A stretch of 64,000 nucleotides of DNA, from contig NZ_FWFF01000020.1 of NCBI RefSeq assembly GCF_900163715.1, positions 186,001-250,000 of the forward strand, written 5' to 3'. Of this stretch, positions 51,837-60,310 are shown piece by piece. Numbering within the stretch: the first letter of the stretch is position 1; the number at the start of each line of letters is the position of its first letter. A program made the position numbers and the translations under genes. The notes beneath the pieces were generated by a model that searched no databases, was not told the DNA's origin, and was given only the letters and a program-made list of their open reading frames with translations. This DNA comes from Brevibacterium yomogidense. GTDB lineage: Bacteria; Actinomycetota; Actinomycetes; Actinomycetales; Brevibacteriaceae.

Positions 51837-52187
51837 GTGAAGAAGCGATTGATTCTGCTGGCAGGCCTGGGTGTGGGATTCGTGCTCGGCTCATACTCGG
51901 GACGCTCAAGCTACGAGAAGCTGCGCGCACAGGTCGACCAGCTGTGGTCGGATCCTCGTGTGCAGGAGCAGTTCCAGAAGGCCGGTGACACGGTCCGCGA
52001 GAAGGCCCCGGAGGTCGCAGCCGGTGTGCAGTCGGCCGCCGCCGACGCGGTGTCCGCAGGCCGGGAGAAGATCTCCGACCTCACACACGGCGACGCCGAC
52101 GAGGTGCCCGTCGACGGCGCGGATCCGGACGTCGTCTCCGACCCGTCGACCGACCCCGAAGCCGAAGGTCCCGCGCCGACCGTCTGA
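51837..52187 (+). CDS. YtxH-like small membrane-associated protein
   Basis: A 116-residue protein. It starts with KKRLILLAGLGVGFVLGSYSG, a short Gly-rich membrane helix as in YtxH-domain proteins. An amphipathic Ala/Gln/Glu helical region (about 30-80) follows, and the tail is acidic and Pro/Asp-rich. YtxH proteins are stress-linked in Bacilli but lack a defined activity. GTG 51837 has GGGAGGT 5 nt upstream. A TAGACT box about 40 bp before the start is a probable -10 box. Confidence 0.78.
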   Translation: MKKRLILLAGLGVGFVLGSYSGRSSYEKLRAQVDQLWSDPRVQEQFQKAGDTVREKAPEVAAGVQSAAADAVSAGREKISDLTHGDADEVPVDGADPDVVSDPSTDPEAEGPAPTV

Positions 52188-52197
52188 GTCGGTGGAT

Positions 52198-52231
52198 CGG
52201 AGGCGCGCACCTGCGACGGTGCGCGCCTCCG
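52198..52231. terminator. Bidirectional hairpin between the YtxH-like gene and cls
   Basis: A perfect 14-bp stem (CGGAGGCGCGCACC and its complement) with a 6-nt loop lies 10 bp after the YtxH-like stop and 67 bp past the convergent cls stop. TCATCTCC follows on the plus strand. Confidence 0.85.
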
Positions 52232-52298
52232 TCATCTCCGGGCGGCCTCGGCGGTTCTCAGAGCAGAGCTCCAAGCGGAGATCAATGCAGTGCTGGGC

Positions 52299-53792
52299 TC
52301 ACAGCAGTGACGAGCCCAGCCGGCACACGTTCTCCACGTACTTGCGGACCCACGAGCGCGACCGCCACGTCTCCGCATCGAGCGGGACGGAGTGGAGCTG
52401 GTAGTCGTCGCGCTCCAGCGCGTACATCCGTTGCGTGAACTCCTCGTCGACGATGAAGAGGGAGACCTCGTGGTTCATCGCGAACGACCGCTCGTCCATG
52501 TTCGAGGATCCGATGACCGTCACCTCGTCATCGACCAGGATGAACTTCGAGTGGAGCACGGTCGGCGAGTGGTACTGGTAGATCGTCACCCCGGCCTCGA
52601 CGAGCTCGTCGTAGTACGACTCCTGCGCCTTCCCCGTGATCCAGTGGTCGCTCGTCGCACCCACGTACAGGCGCACGTCGACCCCGGACTGCGATTCCGT
52701 CTTGAGAGCGGTCAGCAGAGCGTTGTCCGGCACGAAGTACGGTGACGAGATCACGACCGAGCGGTTCGCGTTGTAGATGATGTGGGTGAACAGCTGGAGG
52801 TTGTTCTCCTGCTCGAAGCCCGGGCCGGACGGCACGACCTGCGCCATGATCCCGGTCGAATCGGGCGGTGCGTCGAGCTCCTCGTCGAACTCGCCGAGCA
52901 GCGCGTCGTCCGTCTCCGAATACCAGTCGGAGGCGAACACCGCGTCCAGCTCGTCGACGATCGGACCCGTGCACCGCACCATGAGGTCCTTCCACATGAG
53001 CCCGCGCTTCACGTTCTTCCGCTTGTTGTACGAGGGGTGGATGACGTTCTGCGAGCCTGTGAAGGCCGTCTGCCCGTCGACGACGAGGATCTTCCGGTGG
53101 TTCCGCAGGTCCGGGCGCTGGTACTCGCCCCTCCAGGGGCGGATCGGGAGGCTGCGGCGCCACATGAGCCCCGCGTCGTCGAGCGTCCGCACGAGCTTCC
53201 GGTACCCCGGGTAGCCGATCGAGCCCACGTGGTCGATGAGGACCCGCACCGCCACTCCCCGGCGATGCGCGGCGATGAGCGAGTCGAGCAGCGGTCGCGT
53301 CGTGTCATCGAGCGCGACGATGTAGAACTCGAAGTGGATGTAGTGCTGCGCTGTCTCGATCTGCTCCGTCATCCGCTCCATGCAGTGCACGGAATCGGTG
53401 ATCAGCTCGAAGTCGTTGCCGTGCACCATCGGCAGGGCACCCAGCTCGTAGTTGAGCTGAGCGGCGGTGCTGAGGGGCTCGATCAGGTGATCCGACGTCC
53501 CGATGATCGCCTGATGTCCGGTCGCCGCCTTCACCCGCTGGTTGATCTCGTGCTGCTTCTCCCGCCGTCGCACGGGCAGCTTCGGCGAGCCGAAGACCAA
53601 GAAGACGAGGATCCCGCCGAAGGGGATCATGAAGATGAGGATCAGCCAGCCGAGCGCGACGGACGGCTTCCTGCGATACGGGATCGTGCCGAGCGCGACC
53701 ACGCGGACGCAGAAGTCGATGACGAGGAGCGCGACTGCGATCCACGCAGGGAAGACGGACTGGATCCACACGAGAATTCCGCTCGGGTCCAC
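52299..53792 (-). CDS. cls: Cardiolipin synthase
   Basis: A 497-residue phospholipase D superfamily enzyme. Two N-terminal membrane helices (PAWIAVALLVIDFCVRVV and LGWLILIFMIPFGGILVFLVFG, the latter only in part quoted as family feature) precede two HKD motifs, HRKILVVDG and HSKFILVDD. It joins two phosphatidylglycerols, or PG with another lipid, into cardiolipin in the membrane. GTG 53792 is chosen because GGGGAGGAGG lies 9 nt upstream; earlier in-frame starts have no ribosome site. Actinobacteria more often use a CDP-alcohol type Cls, so this PLD type is worth noting. Confidence 0.93.
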   Translation of the reverse strand: MDPSGILVWIQSVFPAWIAVALLVIDFCVRVVALGTIPYRRKPSVALGWLILIFMIPFGGILVFLVFGSPKLPVRRREKQHEINQRVKAATGHQAIIGTSDHLIEPLSTAAQLNYELGALPMVHGNDFELITDSVHCMERMTEQIETAQHYIHFEFYIVALDDTTRPLLDSLIAAHRRGVAVRVLIDHVGSIGYPGYRKLVRTLDDAGLMWRRSLPIRPWRGEYQRPDLRNHRKILVVDGQTAFTGSQNVIHPSYNKRKNVKRGLMWKDLMVRCTGPIVDELDAVFASDWYSETDDALLGEFDEELDAPPDSTGIMAQVVPSGPGFEQENNLQLFTHIIYNANRSVVISSPYFVPDNALLTALKTESQSGVDVRLYVGATSDHWITGKAQESYYDELVEAGVTIYQYHSPTVLHSKFILVDDEVTVIGSSNMDERSFAMNHEVSLFIVDEEFTQRMYALERDDYQLHSVPLDAETWRSRSWVRKYVENVCRLGSSLL

Positions 53793-53896
53793 AGGACAGC
53801 CTCCTCCCCGAACAACCGCCGCGATCACCTGCACTGCTGTCCGGAATCCTATCGGTTCCGGTGTGGTCCGTGCCCCGGGCGGCCGAGGTGCCGGTG

Positions 53897-54496
53897 TCAG
53901 TCCTCGATGAGTGGGACGAAGCGGAAGGAGCCGTGCCGGGTGATCGCGTGGTCCTCCGGACGCGGCCCTGTGCGCCGAATGCGCAGCATCTCTCCGCGCA
54001 CGGGGACGACCATCACCCCAGCGGGAGTGAGCTGGCCGAGCAGAGGCGAGGGGACCTCGGCGGCCTCTGCAGAGACCAGGATCCGCTCGAACGGCCCGAG
54101 GTCCGGGACACCGAGGACGCCTTCGGTCGCCTGTCGGATCTCCACCCAGGTCATCGGCCCGCCGGAGGACTGCTGCGCGGCGAGCGCGAGCCGGGACCTG
54201 TCCACGAGTGCGGGGACGCGCTCGACGCCCGTCACGGAGCCGTCAGGCCCGACCAGGTCGCCGAGCACCGCCGTCGTCCAGCCGGAGCCGGAGCCCACGT
54301 CGAGGACCCGGTGACCGGTCCGCACCTCGAGCAGCGCCAGCATGACGGCGACGGTACTGGGCTGCGAGTTCGTCTGGCCGTGGCCGATCGGGAGTGGGCG
54401 GTCCTCCCCCGCACCGCGGTGCACGTCCGGCGGCAGGAAGTCCGTGCGCACACGGCGGGCCATGGCCTCGCGGATTCCTTCGGACACCTCGGCCAC
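53897..54496 (-). CDS. pcm: Protein-L-isoaspartate O-methyltransferase
   Basis: A 199-residue SAM-dependent enzyme that methylates damaged isoaspartyl residues. The region PLPIGHGQTNSQPSTVAVML is the family mark before the SAM motif VLDVGSGSGWTTAVLGDL, followed by VERVPALV. GTG 54496 has a GGAGGTGAG ribosome site 6 nt upstream. The long open frame before it (to 54718) is not conserved. The C-terminal third is shorter than in E. coli Pcm. It stands alone between cls and a dehydrogenase. Confidence 0.88.
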   Translation of the reverse strand: MAEVSEGIREAMARRVRTDFLPPDVHRGAGEDRPLPIGHGQTNSQPSTVAVMLALLEVRTGHRVLDVGSGSGWTTAVLGDLVGPDGSVTGVERVPALVDRSRLALAAQQSSGGPMTWVEIRQATEGVLGVPDLGPFERILVSAEAAEVPSPLLGQLTPAGVMVVPVRGEMLRIRRTGPRPEDHAITRHGSFRFVPLIED

Positions 54497-54608
54497 GGCA
54501 CTCACCTCCGTATGCAGACGACACCGGCTCCCAGCAGACCGGCTGATGTCCTTCATCATCGGTCCGGTGAGAGCCGGTGTCCACAGCGATCTCCGGGGAG
54601 AGCGCCGA

Positions 54609-55352
54609 TCAGATGTGGCGGCCGCCCGCGATCTCCTGGACGGTGCCCGACATGTACGAGGACATGTCGGACGCGAGGAACACGACGACGGAGGCGACCT
54701 CGGAGGGTTCGCCCGCACGGCCCATCGGGATCTCCGCGAGCTTCGAGTCGATGACGTCCTGGCGCATGGCCGCAGTCATCGCCGTCTTGATGAAGCCCGG
54801 CTGGATCGCGTTGACGCGGACGTTCTTGAAGCCGACCTCCTTCGCGGCGGCCTTCGTCATGCCGACGATGCCGGCCTTCGCCGCGGAGTAGTTCGTCTGT
54901 CCGAGCATGCCGACCTTGCCGGAGATCGACGACACGTTGATGATCGAGCCGCCCTTCTCCTGCTCGCGCATGATGCCCGATGCGGACTTCAGCCCGTTCC
55001 AGGTGCCGCGCAGGTGCACGGCGATGACCTGGTCGAACTGTTCCTCGGTCATCTTCCGCATCGTCGCGTCACGCGTGATGCCGGCGTTGTTGACCATGAC
55101 GTCGAGGCTGCCGAAGACCTCGACGGCCTTCTGGGCGAGCGCGTCGACCTGCTCGAGCTCGACGACGTTGCAGGCCATGCCGATGGCACGGTCGCCGACG
55201 CCGAGGCCCTTCGCGGCCTCGACGACCGCGTCCTCGTTGAGATCGCCCAGGACGACGTTCGCGCCTTCAGCGACGAACGCCTCTGCGATCGCGAGGCCCA
55301 GCCCCTGGGCGGCTCCGGTGATGACGGCCGTGCGGCCTTCGAGAAGTGCCAT
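54609..55352 (-). CDS. 3-oxoacyl reductase/3-hydroxyacyl-CoA dehydrogenase, FabG-like SDR
   Basis: A 247-residue classical SDR. It shows [17 protein letters not shown], the catalytic Ser ([10 protein letters not shown]), YSAAK and the [19 protein letters not shown] segment typical of FabG. AGAAGGAG lies 6 nt before ATG 55352. It follows an acyl-CoA dehydrogenase gene by 35 bp and, two genes up, a MaoC hydratase, so a role as 3-hydroxyacyl-CoA dehydrogenase in beta-oxidation is likely. Confidence 0.9.
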   Translation of the reverse strand: MALLEGRTAVITGAAQGLGLAIAEAFVAEGANVVLGDLNEDAVVEAAKGLGVGDRAIGMACNVVELEQVDALAQKAVEVFGSLDVMVNNAGITRDATMRKMTEEQFDQVIAVHLRGTWNGLKSASGIMREQEKGGSIINVSSISGKVGMLGQTNYSAAKAGIVGMTKAAAKEVGFKNVRVNAIQPGFIKTAMTAAMRQDVIDSKLAEIPMGRAGEPSEVASVVVFLASDMSSYMSGTVQEIAGGRHI

Positions 55353-55387
55353 GTGTGTCTCCTTCTGAGGATGTGTGCGGGGTGCCG

Positions 55388-56578
55388 TCACTTCTGCTTG
55401 TGCGCGCCCTTGAGCAGCTGACGGGCGATGACGAGCTTCTGGATCTCCGAGGTGCCCTCGTAGATCCGGAAGAGGCGGGCGTGGCGGTAGAAGCGCTCCA
55501 CGCTGGTCTCGCGCATGTAGCCCATGCCGCCGTGGACCTGGACGCCCAGGTCAGCAACGCGGCCGAGCATCTCCGATGCGACGAGCTTGGAGGACGACGG
55601 CCCGAGCTTGCGGTCGGTTCCCTCGTCCCAGCGCCGCGCGGAGTCGAGCACGAGCGCACGGGCGGACTGCAGATCCGCGTACATGTCCGCGAGCATGGCC
55701 TGCACCAACTGGAAGTCCGCGATGGGGCGACCGCCCTGCTGGGCGTTCTTCGCGTGCTCGATGGTCTCGTCGAGGATGCGGGTCGCCTGCCCGACGCAGA
55801 TCGCGCCGATGTGGAGCCGGCCCTTGTTGAGCGAGGCCATGGCGGCCTTGAAGCCCACTTCCTCCTCACCGCCCACCAGCGAGGCGGACGGGACGCGGAC
55901 ATCGTCGAAGAAGATCTCCGAGGTCCAGGCACCGGCCTGTCCCATCTTCTTGTCCTTGGGACCGACTGTGACGCCGTCGGTCGTGGTCGGGACGAGGAAG
56001 ACGGAGATGCCCTTCGAGCCCTGGGCGTTCGGATCGGTGCGCGCGAAGACCATCAGGACGTCGGACATCGCGGCATTCGTGATGAAGCGCTTCGCGCCGT
56101 TGATGACGTAGTCGTCGCCGTCCCTGACGGCCTTCGTCGTCAGACCTGACGGGTCCGAACCCGCATCCGCCTCCGTGAGGGCGAAGGAGGCGATGGCCTC
56201 GCCGGAGGCGATCTTCGGCAGCCATTCCTGCTTCTGCTCATCGGTGCCGTAGTTGACCAGCACCTGACCTGCGATCCCGTTGTTCGTGCCGAACAGGGAG
56301 CGGTAGGACGGTGTGGTGTAGCCCAGCTCGAACGACAGGAGTGCGTCCTGGCGCGCGTTGAGCCCCAGCCCGCCGAACTCCTCCGGGATGGCCCAGCCGA
56401 AGAGGCCCATCTCCGCCGATTCTTCGCGGACGACCTGCGGGATCTCGTCCGTGTCCTCGATCTCCAGCTCGCGCGGGACGACCTTCTCGCGCACGTAAGC
56501 GCGGACGGTCGCGAGGATCTCCTGCAGCGTCTCCTCGTCGACGCCTTCAGTCACGGGATACGGGTTCGTGTGTGCCAT
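55388..56578 (-). CDS. Acyl-CoA dehydrogenase
   Basis: A 396-residue FAD enzyme. It contains [16 protein letters not shown], the flavin-contacting [13 protein letters not shown] and the catalytic Glu in [20 protein letters not shown]. All standard catalytic residues of a homotetrameric short- or medium-chain dehydrogenase are kept, unlike the small subunit at 13.9 kb. ATG 56578 is followed by [12 protein letters not shown]. It sits between the MaoC and SDR genes (28 and 35 bp apart), forming a compact beta-oxidation operon. Confidence 0.94.
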   Translation of the reverse strand: MAHTNPYPVTEGVDEETLQEILATVRAYVREKVVPRELEIEDTDEIPQVVREESAEMGLFGWAIPEEFGGLGLNARQDALLSFELGYTTPSYRSLFGTNNGIAGQVLVNYGTDEQKQEWLPKIASGEAIASFALTEADAGSDPSGLTTKAVRDGDDYVINGAKRFITNAAMSDVLMVFARTDPNAQGSKGISVFLVPTTTDGVTVGPKDKKMGQAGAWTSEIFFDDVRVPSASLVGGEEEVGFKAAMASLNKGRLHIGAICVGQATRILDETIEHAKNAQQGGRPIADFQLVQAMLADMYADLQSARALVLDSARRWDEGTDRKLGPSSSKLVASEMLGRVADLGVQVHGGMGYMRETSVERFYRHARLFRIYEGTSEIQKLVIARQLLKGAHKQK

Positions 56579-56606
56579 GCTCGTTCTTCCTGCCTGCTCT
56601 TCCGTC

Positions 56607-57068
56607 TCAGCCCTCTTCGACCATCAGCGTGACGGCCTCCACGATCGCGGCCGGGCGATCCTGCCCCTCGATCTCGAGGACGTGGTTCATGACGACCTGG
56701 ATGCCGGAGTCCTTCCGCGTGACCTCCTTGAGGCTCACCACGTCGCGGACCTTCGACCCCACCTTCACCGGGTTGGGGAAGCGCACCTTGTTCAGGCCGT
56801 AGTTGATCTTCATCTTCATACCGGTCACGTCGGTGACCTGCGCACCCAGCATCGGCAGCAGGCTCAGCGTGAGGAACCCGTGTGCGATCGTCGCGCCGAA
56901 GGGGCCGTCCTTGGCCTTCTCCTCGTCGATGTGGATCCACTGGTGGTCGCCCGTCGCATCCGCGAAGAGGTTGACCCGCTCCTGGTCGATCTGGACCCAT
57001 TCGCTGGCACCCAGCTCCTGGCCGACCAGCTGCTCCAGCTCTGCTGCTCCATTGATGACTCGCGCCAT
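56607..57068 (-). CDS. MaoC-like (R)-specific enoyl-CoA hydratase
   Basis: A 153-residue hot-dog hydratase. The hydratase-2 motif is complete: ADATGDHQWIHID, followed by GPFGATIAHGFLTLSL, with the catalytic Asp and His. It adds water to a trans-2-enoyl-CoA. It is the first gene of the MaoC, acyl-CoA dehydrogenase, SDR operon. Together these three could carry out oxidation, hydration and second oxidation of an acyl-CoA; the thiolase would come from elsewhere. A 17-bp palindrome upstream is a likely operator. Confidence 0.92.
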   Translation of the reverse strand: MARVINGAAELEQLVGQELGASEWVQIDQERVNLFADATGDHQWIHIDEEKAKDGPFGATIAHGFLTLSLLPMLGAQVTDVTGMKMKINYGLNKVRFPNPVKVGSKVRDVVSLKEVTRKDSGIQVVMNHVLEIEGQDRPAAIVEAVTLMVEEG

Positions 57069-57143
57069 TGCGTACTCCGTTCCCTCGCGCGGAAGACCCG
57101 CACGATTGTTTTCTGTTGAGGCACAAATGCGATATCGCCTAAG

Positions 57144-57160
57144 ACTGTTTCAGCAACAGT
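57144..57160. promoter_or_regulatory. Candidate operator before the MaoC operon
   Basis: ACTGTT-N5-AACAGT has perfect 6-bp arms and sits 76-92 bp upstream of the MaoC start, in the lowest-GC part of the intergenic region. The size and symmetry fit a TetR- or GntR-type regulator. No such regulator gene is adjacent. Confidence 0.45.
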
Positions 57161-57304
57161 GTAGCGTTTGGGCCACCGGTTTGTCAGTGGTGGCGCCTGG
57201 GCACCCACGGACGGATCGTGGACACTGAACGAACGACCGTCCCGCCGGGGATAGCATCGGCACCAGGGCCCTCGTGGAAGCGGGCCGTGAACGGAGGAGA
57301 ACCC

Positions 57305-58318
57305 ATGAGTTCCGAATCAGCGCCGACGAACGGCTTCGACCTCGCCGCGCTCGTCCATGGCGACGACCGTGCGGACCTGTCCGCCCCGGCGGACCACGAG
57401 AAGCTCGTGTCGGAGGCGCAGGCAGCGTCGAACGGCGACGGGGGCGACGCCGGGAGTTCCGGTGGAGCCGACGGCGACAGCAGGAGTTCCGGCGGCTACG
57501 TCGGCCGGAGATCCAGCGGAGCCGTGACGACGCACGCGGAGGCGACGGGCACGGTCGGCACCGATGCCGCAGGCCGGCCCACCCACTCGTCCACAGGAGC
57601 GCCGCTCGACTACTCGAAGAGCGTCCCGGTGCGCCCGGCGACGAGCGTCATCATGCTGCGCGAATCTGCGACGGCTGGTCTCGAGGTGTTCGTGCAGCAC
57701 CGCGTGACGACGATGGACTTCGCAGCCGGCGTCGTCGTGTTCCCAGGAGGCCGCGTCGACCCCGAGGACGTGAAGCTCGCCGACGGCCTCGGCCTGGAGG
57801 AGGAGCTCCTCGCGTCGCAGCTGCGCGCGTGGAGGCAGACCGATGCGTCGACGGTGGGGCTGGGCGACAGCCTCGTCGCACCGGAAACGCAGCCCGACTC
57901 CGACGACGCATCGGAGGCGCAGGCCGCGCAGGGTGTCCGCACTCTGCTGGCGTGCGCGATCCGCGAGGTCGAGGAGGAGACCGGGCAGCGGATCGACCCT
58001 GCGCTGCTGCACCCCTGGGCGAACCTCGTGACCCCTCCCGGCCGGACCAAGCGGTTCGACACGTACTTCTTCCTCGCAGCGGGCGAGGAGCTGGTGGAAC
58101 TGACGCACCAGACGACGGAGGCCACGAACTCCGAATGGCTGGGCGTCGACGAGCTGCTCACCGGAGAGACGGAAGGGCGCTACCGCCTCATGCGGCCGAC
58201 GCTCGCCCTGCTGACCGAATTGCAGTCCATGGCGTCGCTGGAGGCCGTGCTCACGCACGCCGCTGACGGATCGCGCACGATCGAGTCGATCCGCCCGGTG
58301 ATCCCCGGCATCCACTGA
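57305..58318 (+). CDS. Nudix hydrolase, NUDT19-like
   Basis: A 337-residue protein. An N-terminal 110 residues rich in Gly, Ser and Asp are probably disordered. The Nudix fold starts at PATSVIMLRES and includes VVVFPGGRVDPED. The helix part of the Nudix box, CAIREVEEETGQ, comes only about 60 residues later, so the box is split by an insertion. Such an insertion is known from NUDT19, a CoA and acyl-CoA diphosphatase. The gene lies next to the MaoC operon, so turnover of acyl-CoA is plausible. AGGAG lies 5 nt before ATG 57305. Confidence 0.87.
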   Translation: MSSESAPTNGFDLAALVHGDDRADLSAPADHEKLVSEAQAASNGDGGDAGSSGGADGDSRSSGGYVGRRSSGAVTTHAEATGTVGTDAAGRPTHSSTGAPLDYSKSVPVRPATSVIMLRESATAGLEVFVQHRVTTMDFAAGVVVFPGGRVDPEDVKLADGLGLEEELLASQLRAWRQTDASTVGLGDSLVAPETQPDSDDASEAQAAQGVRTLLACAIREVEEETGQRIDPALLHPWANLVTPPGRTKRFDTYFFLAAGEELVELTHQTTEATNSEWLGVDELLTGETEGRYRLMRPTLALLTELQSMASLEAVLTHAADGSRTIESIRPVIPGIH

Positions 58319-58570
58319 GCCGGCGCGCGGCGGGTGAGCTGGCTCAGGTGAGCGGGACGCGGGTGTGCCAGGTCCGTTCGCCGCTTCCGTGTTCAGTCCA
58401 CCGGCGCCCACGGCGGCGCATCGAACACGCCGGCGGCGAACGGCCAGCGGTTAGCTGACTACGTGTCCGGTGGACCGCGATGCGTCACAGGCTCACCGCT
58501 TGGACCTCTCTGCATCCACAGCTTCGCATGGAGGGTTGCCGAACCCGCACGTGACGACGACATTCGGTGG

Positions 58571-59401
58571 ATGGACGATGTCTTCACACGTGCTGATCTC
58601 ACCCGGATGGGGTTCTCCCGCAACCACATCACCGCTGCGGTCGGCTGCTGCCTCCATGTCGTCCGGCGCGGCTCGTATGTGCTGCTGCCCGGATGTGCCG
58701 ATGCAGCGCACTCCCCGCACGCGCAGCCGCCGTCGCCCCAGGGCCCCCAGGGTCCCGCCCTCCCTTCTCGAATCTCGTGGCCGAACGGCCTGGTTGCGCA
58801 TGTCCGTTTCCTCCGCGCCCTCACCGCCTCATACGGTCACTCGCTTCCCGACGATGCGGCGCTGTCCCACATCTCCGCTGCTCTCGTATGGGACCTTCCA
58901 CTCACCCGTCCAGTCGTCAGTACCGCGGAGGTCAGCAGGCCGAGACGATCCAGGCGATACGCGTCGCTCCATGTGCGCCACCGCAGCGTGGCGGGCGCTT
59001 GCGTCATCCACCACGGCCTTCGCGTCACGTCCCTGACGCGCACCCTCCTCGATGTGGCCGCCGACCATCACCTCGATGTCTCCGTGCCCATGATCGACCA
59101 CGCTCTGCGGCACGGCATGACGACCCGGCCCGACCTGGAAGACCAACTGGAGGCTCGAGGGACGCGTCCCGGTGTCGCACGCACGCGGACCGCGATCGCT
59201 CTGGCGGATGGGGCGCGGGAGTCCCCCGCGGAATCCGTCTGTGCTGTTCGCTTCCACGAGTACGGCCTCACTGGGTTCGCCGCTCAAGTGGTCGTGCGCG
59301 ATCGCGCGGGTCGTGTCATCGCCCGCACTGACTTCCTCGACGAGGAGGCGCACGCCATCGTCGAGGTGTACGGTACCCTGACGTATGCTCAGCCAGGATG
59401 A
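58571..59401 (+). pseudogene. AbiEi-like/DUF559-type protein gene, 3' end lost
   Basis: The frame encodes 276 residues. The N-terminus (DVFTRADLTRMGFSRNHI, then VVRRGSYVLLPG) is the winged-helix part of AbiEi-type antitoxin proteins, and VTSLTRTLLDVAADHHLD is the conserved middle. The C-terminal nuclease-like part begins with ARTDFLDEEAHAIVEVYG and then stops abruptly as TLTYAQPG, where intact members continue for about 50 residues. The loss coincides with the start of the conjugative-element remnant. ATG 58571 is preferred; a GTG at 58463 would add 36 unconserved residues. No AbiEii toxin gene is seen. Confidence 0.65.
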
Positions 59402-59627
59402 GAAGTCGATGATCACCGACTGGTCCGCCGAAGGCGGCATCAACCCCGACACGAACCGGGCAGCATCCCCACCGGGACTGGGGAAGTTCATTCTCAAGAT
59501 CGGCAAGAAGCCGGGAATCCCGTTCCAGTCCGTGATGACCAGCATCGAGGGTCGAGTCAACGACACGAACCAGGCATGGTCGAAGACGTCCGACCGTCGC
59601 GACGATGCGTCGGGAGCTGACCGATGA
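59385..59627 (+). CDS. Small hypothetical protein of the mobile element
   Basis: An 80-residue protein that I do not recognise. It has no membrane segment, and a Gly/Lys-rich middle (GLGKFILKIGKKPG) precedes a polar tail. The ATG at 59385 overlaps the last 17 bases of the AbiEi-like frame; ATG 59409, preceded by GGATGAG, is as likely. Its stop overlaps the next start as ATGA, which supports real coding. It may be the surviving end of a longer gene cut at the junction. Confidence 0.5.
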   Translation: MLSQDEKSMITDWSAEGGINPDTNRAASPPGLGKFILKIGKKPGIPFQSVMTSIEGRVNDTNQAWSKTSDRRDDASGADR

Positions 59628-60310
59628 GCGAGTGGGTAGTGCCAATCGTCGTCGCCCTGGTCGGGGGTCTCATCCCGATCCTTGCAGGTATCCGCAGCAG
59701 GAATCCCGCCAAACGTGGGTATTGGGAGAGAGAGGTTCAAGAACGGTTCGGGCCTGATAAGGAATGGCCTGCCGAGGGCTGGCTGCGCAAGCGTGCGGAG
59801 ATCGCGCTCGCGTATGTCGACGCTGATGAGGCCATTCGCCGGACCGGCGTGCCAGGTGCTGCCGCGTCTTGGGCGGCTGGCGGGCTGAGCTACGCCTTCG
59901 GAGCGTTCTCCTTCTATCGGGCCCAGCAGCTCGCGACAGAACGCGCAGACGCCGCAGAGTTAGCAGACGTCGCATCCCCGGTGCCGTGGTTTGTCGTCGC
60001 TGTCGTGGTTCTCGCAGGTGGCGTGTTTGCATTCGCGGATGCAACCACTACGCCCCAGAGACGGCAACAGCTCCAGCGAGTTCTAGTTGGTGTGATCGCG
60101 CTGCCGGGTGGAGCTGAGGCAATGGTCGAGAAGCCGGAGAGCTTCGTCAACGCATGGACGCACCGAAAGACCCGTAACGAGCTAAAGAAGAACACGAAAG
60201 ATGTGAAGGACGCGGGGCGCTTGTATGAGGCGTGGGCTAAAGCTCTGCTCGAGCACTACAACAACCCAGGGACGAAGACGCTGCGCGAGAGAAAAGGTAA
60301 GGGGCAGTGA
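59624..60310 (+). CDS. Hypothetical membrane protein of the mobile element
   Basis: A 228-residue protein. Hydrophobic segments lie near residues 4-22 (VVPIVVALVGGLIPILAG), 82-100 (weak) and 122-141 (WFVVAVVVLAGGVFAFADA). A charged region lies between the first two and a basic C-terminus rich in Lys and Arg follows. It starts by ATGA overlap and ends by TGATG overlap with the coupling-protein gene. This placement suggests a membrane partner of the transfer apparatus; no family is recognised. Confidence 0.7.
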   Translation: MSEWVVPIVVALVGGLIPILAGIRSRNPAKRGYWEREVQERFGPDKEWPAEGWLRKRAEIALAYVDADEAIRRTGVPGAAASWAAGGLSYAFGAFSFYRAQQLATERADAAELADVASPVPWFVVAVVVLAGGVFAFADATTTPQRRQQLQRVLVGVIALPGGAEAMVEKPESFVNAWTHRKTRNELKKNTKDVKDAGRLYEAWAKALLEHYNNPGTKTLRERKGKGQ

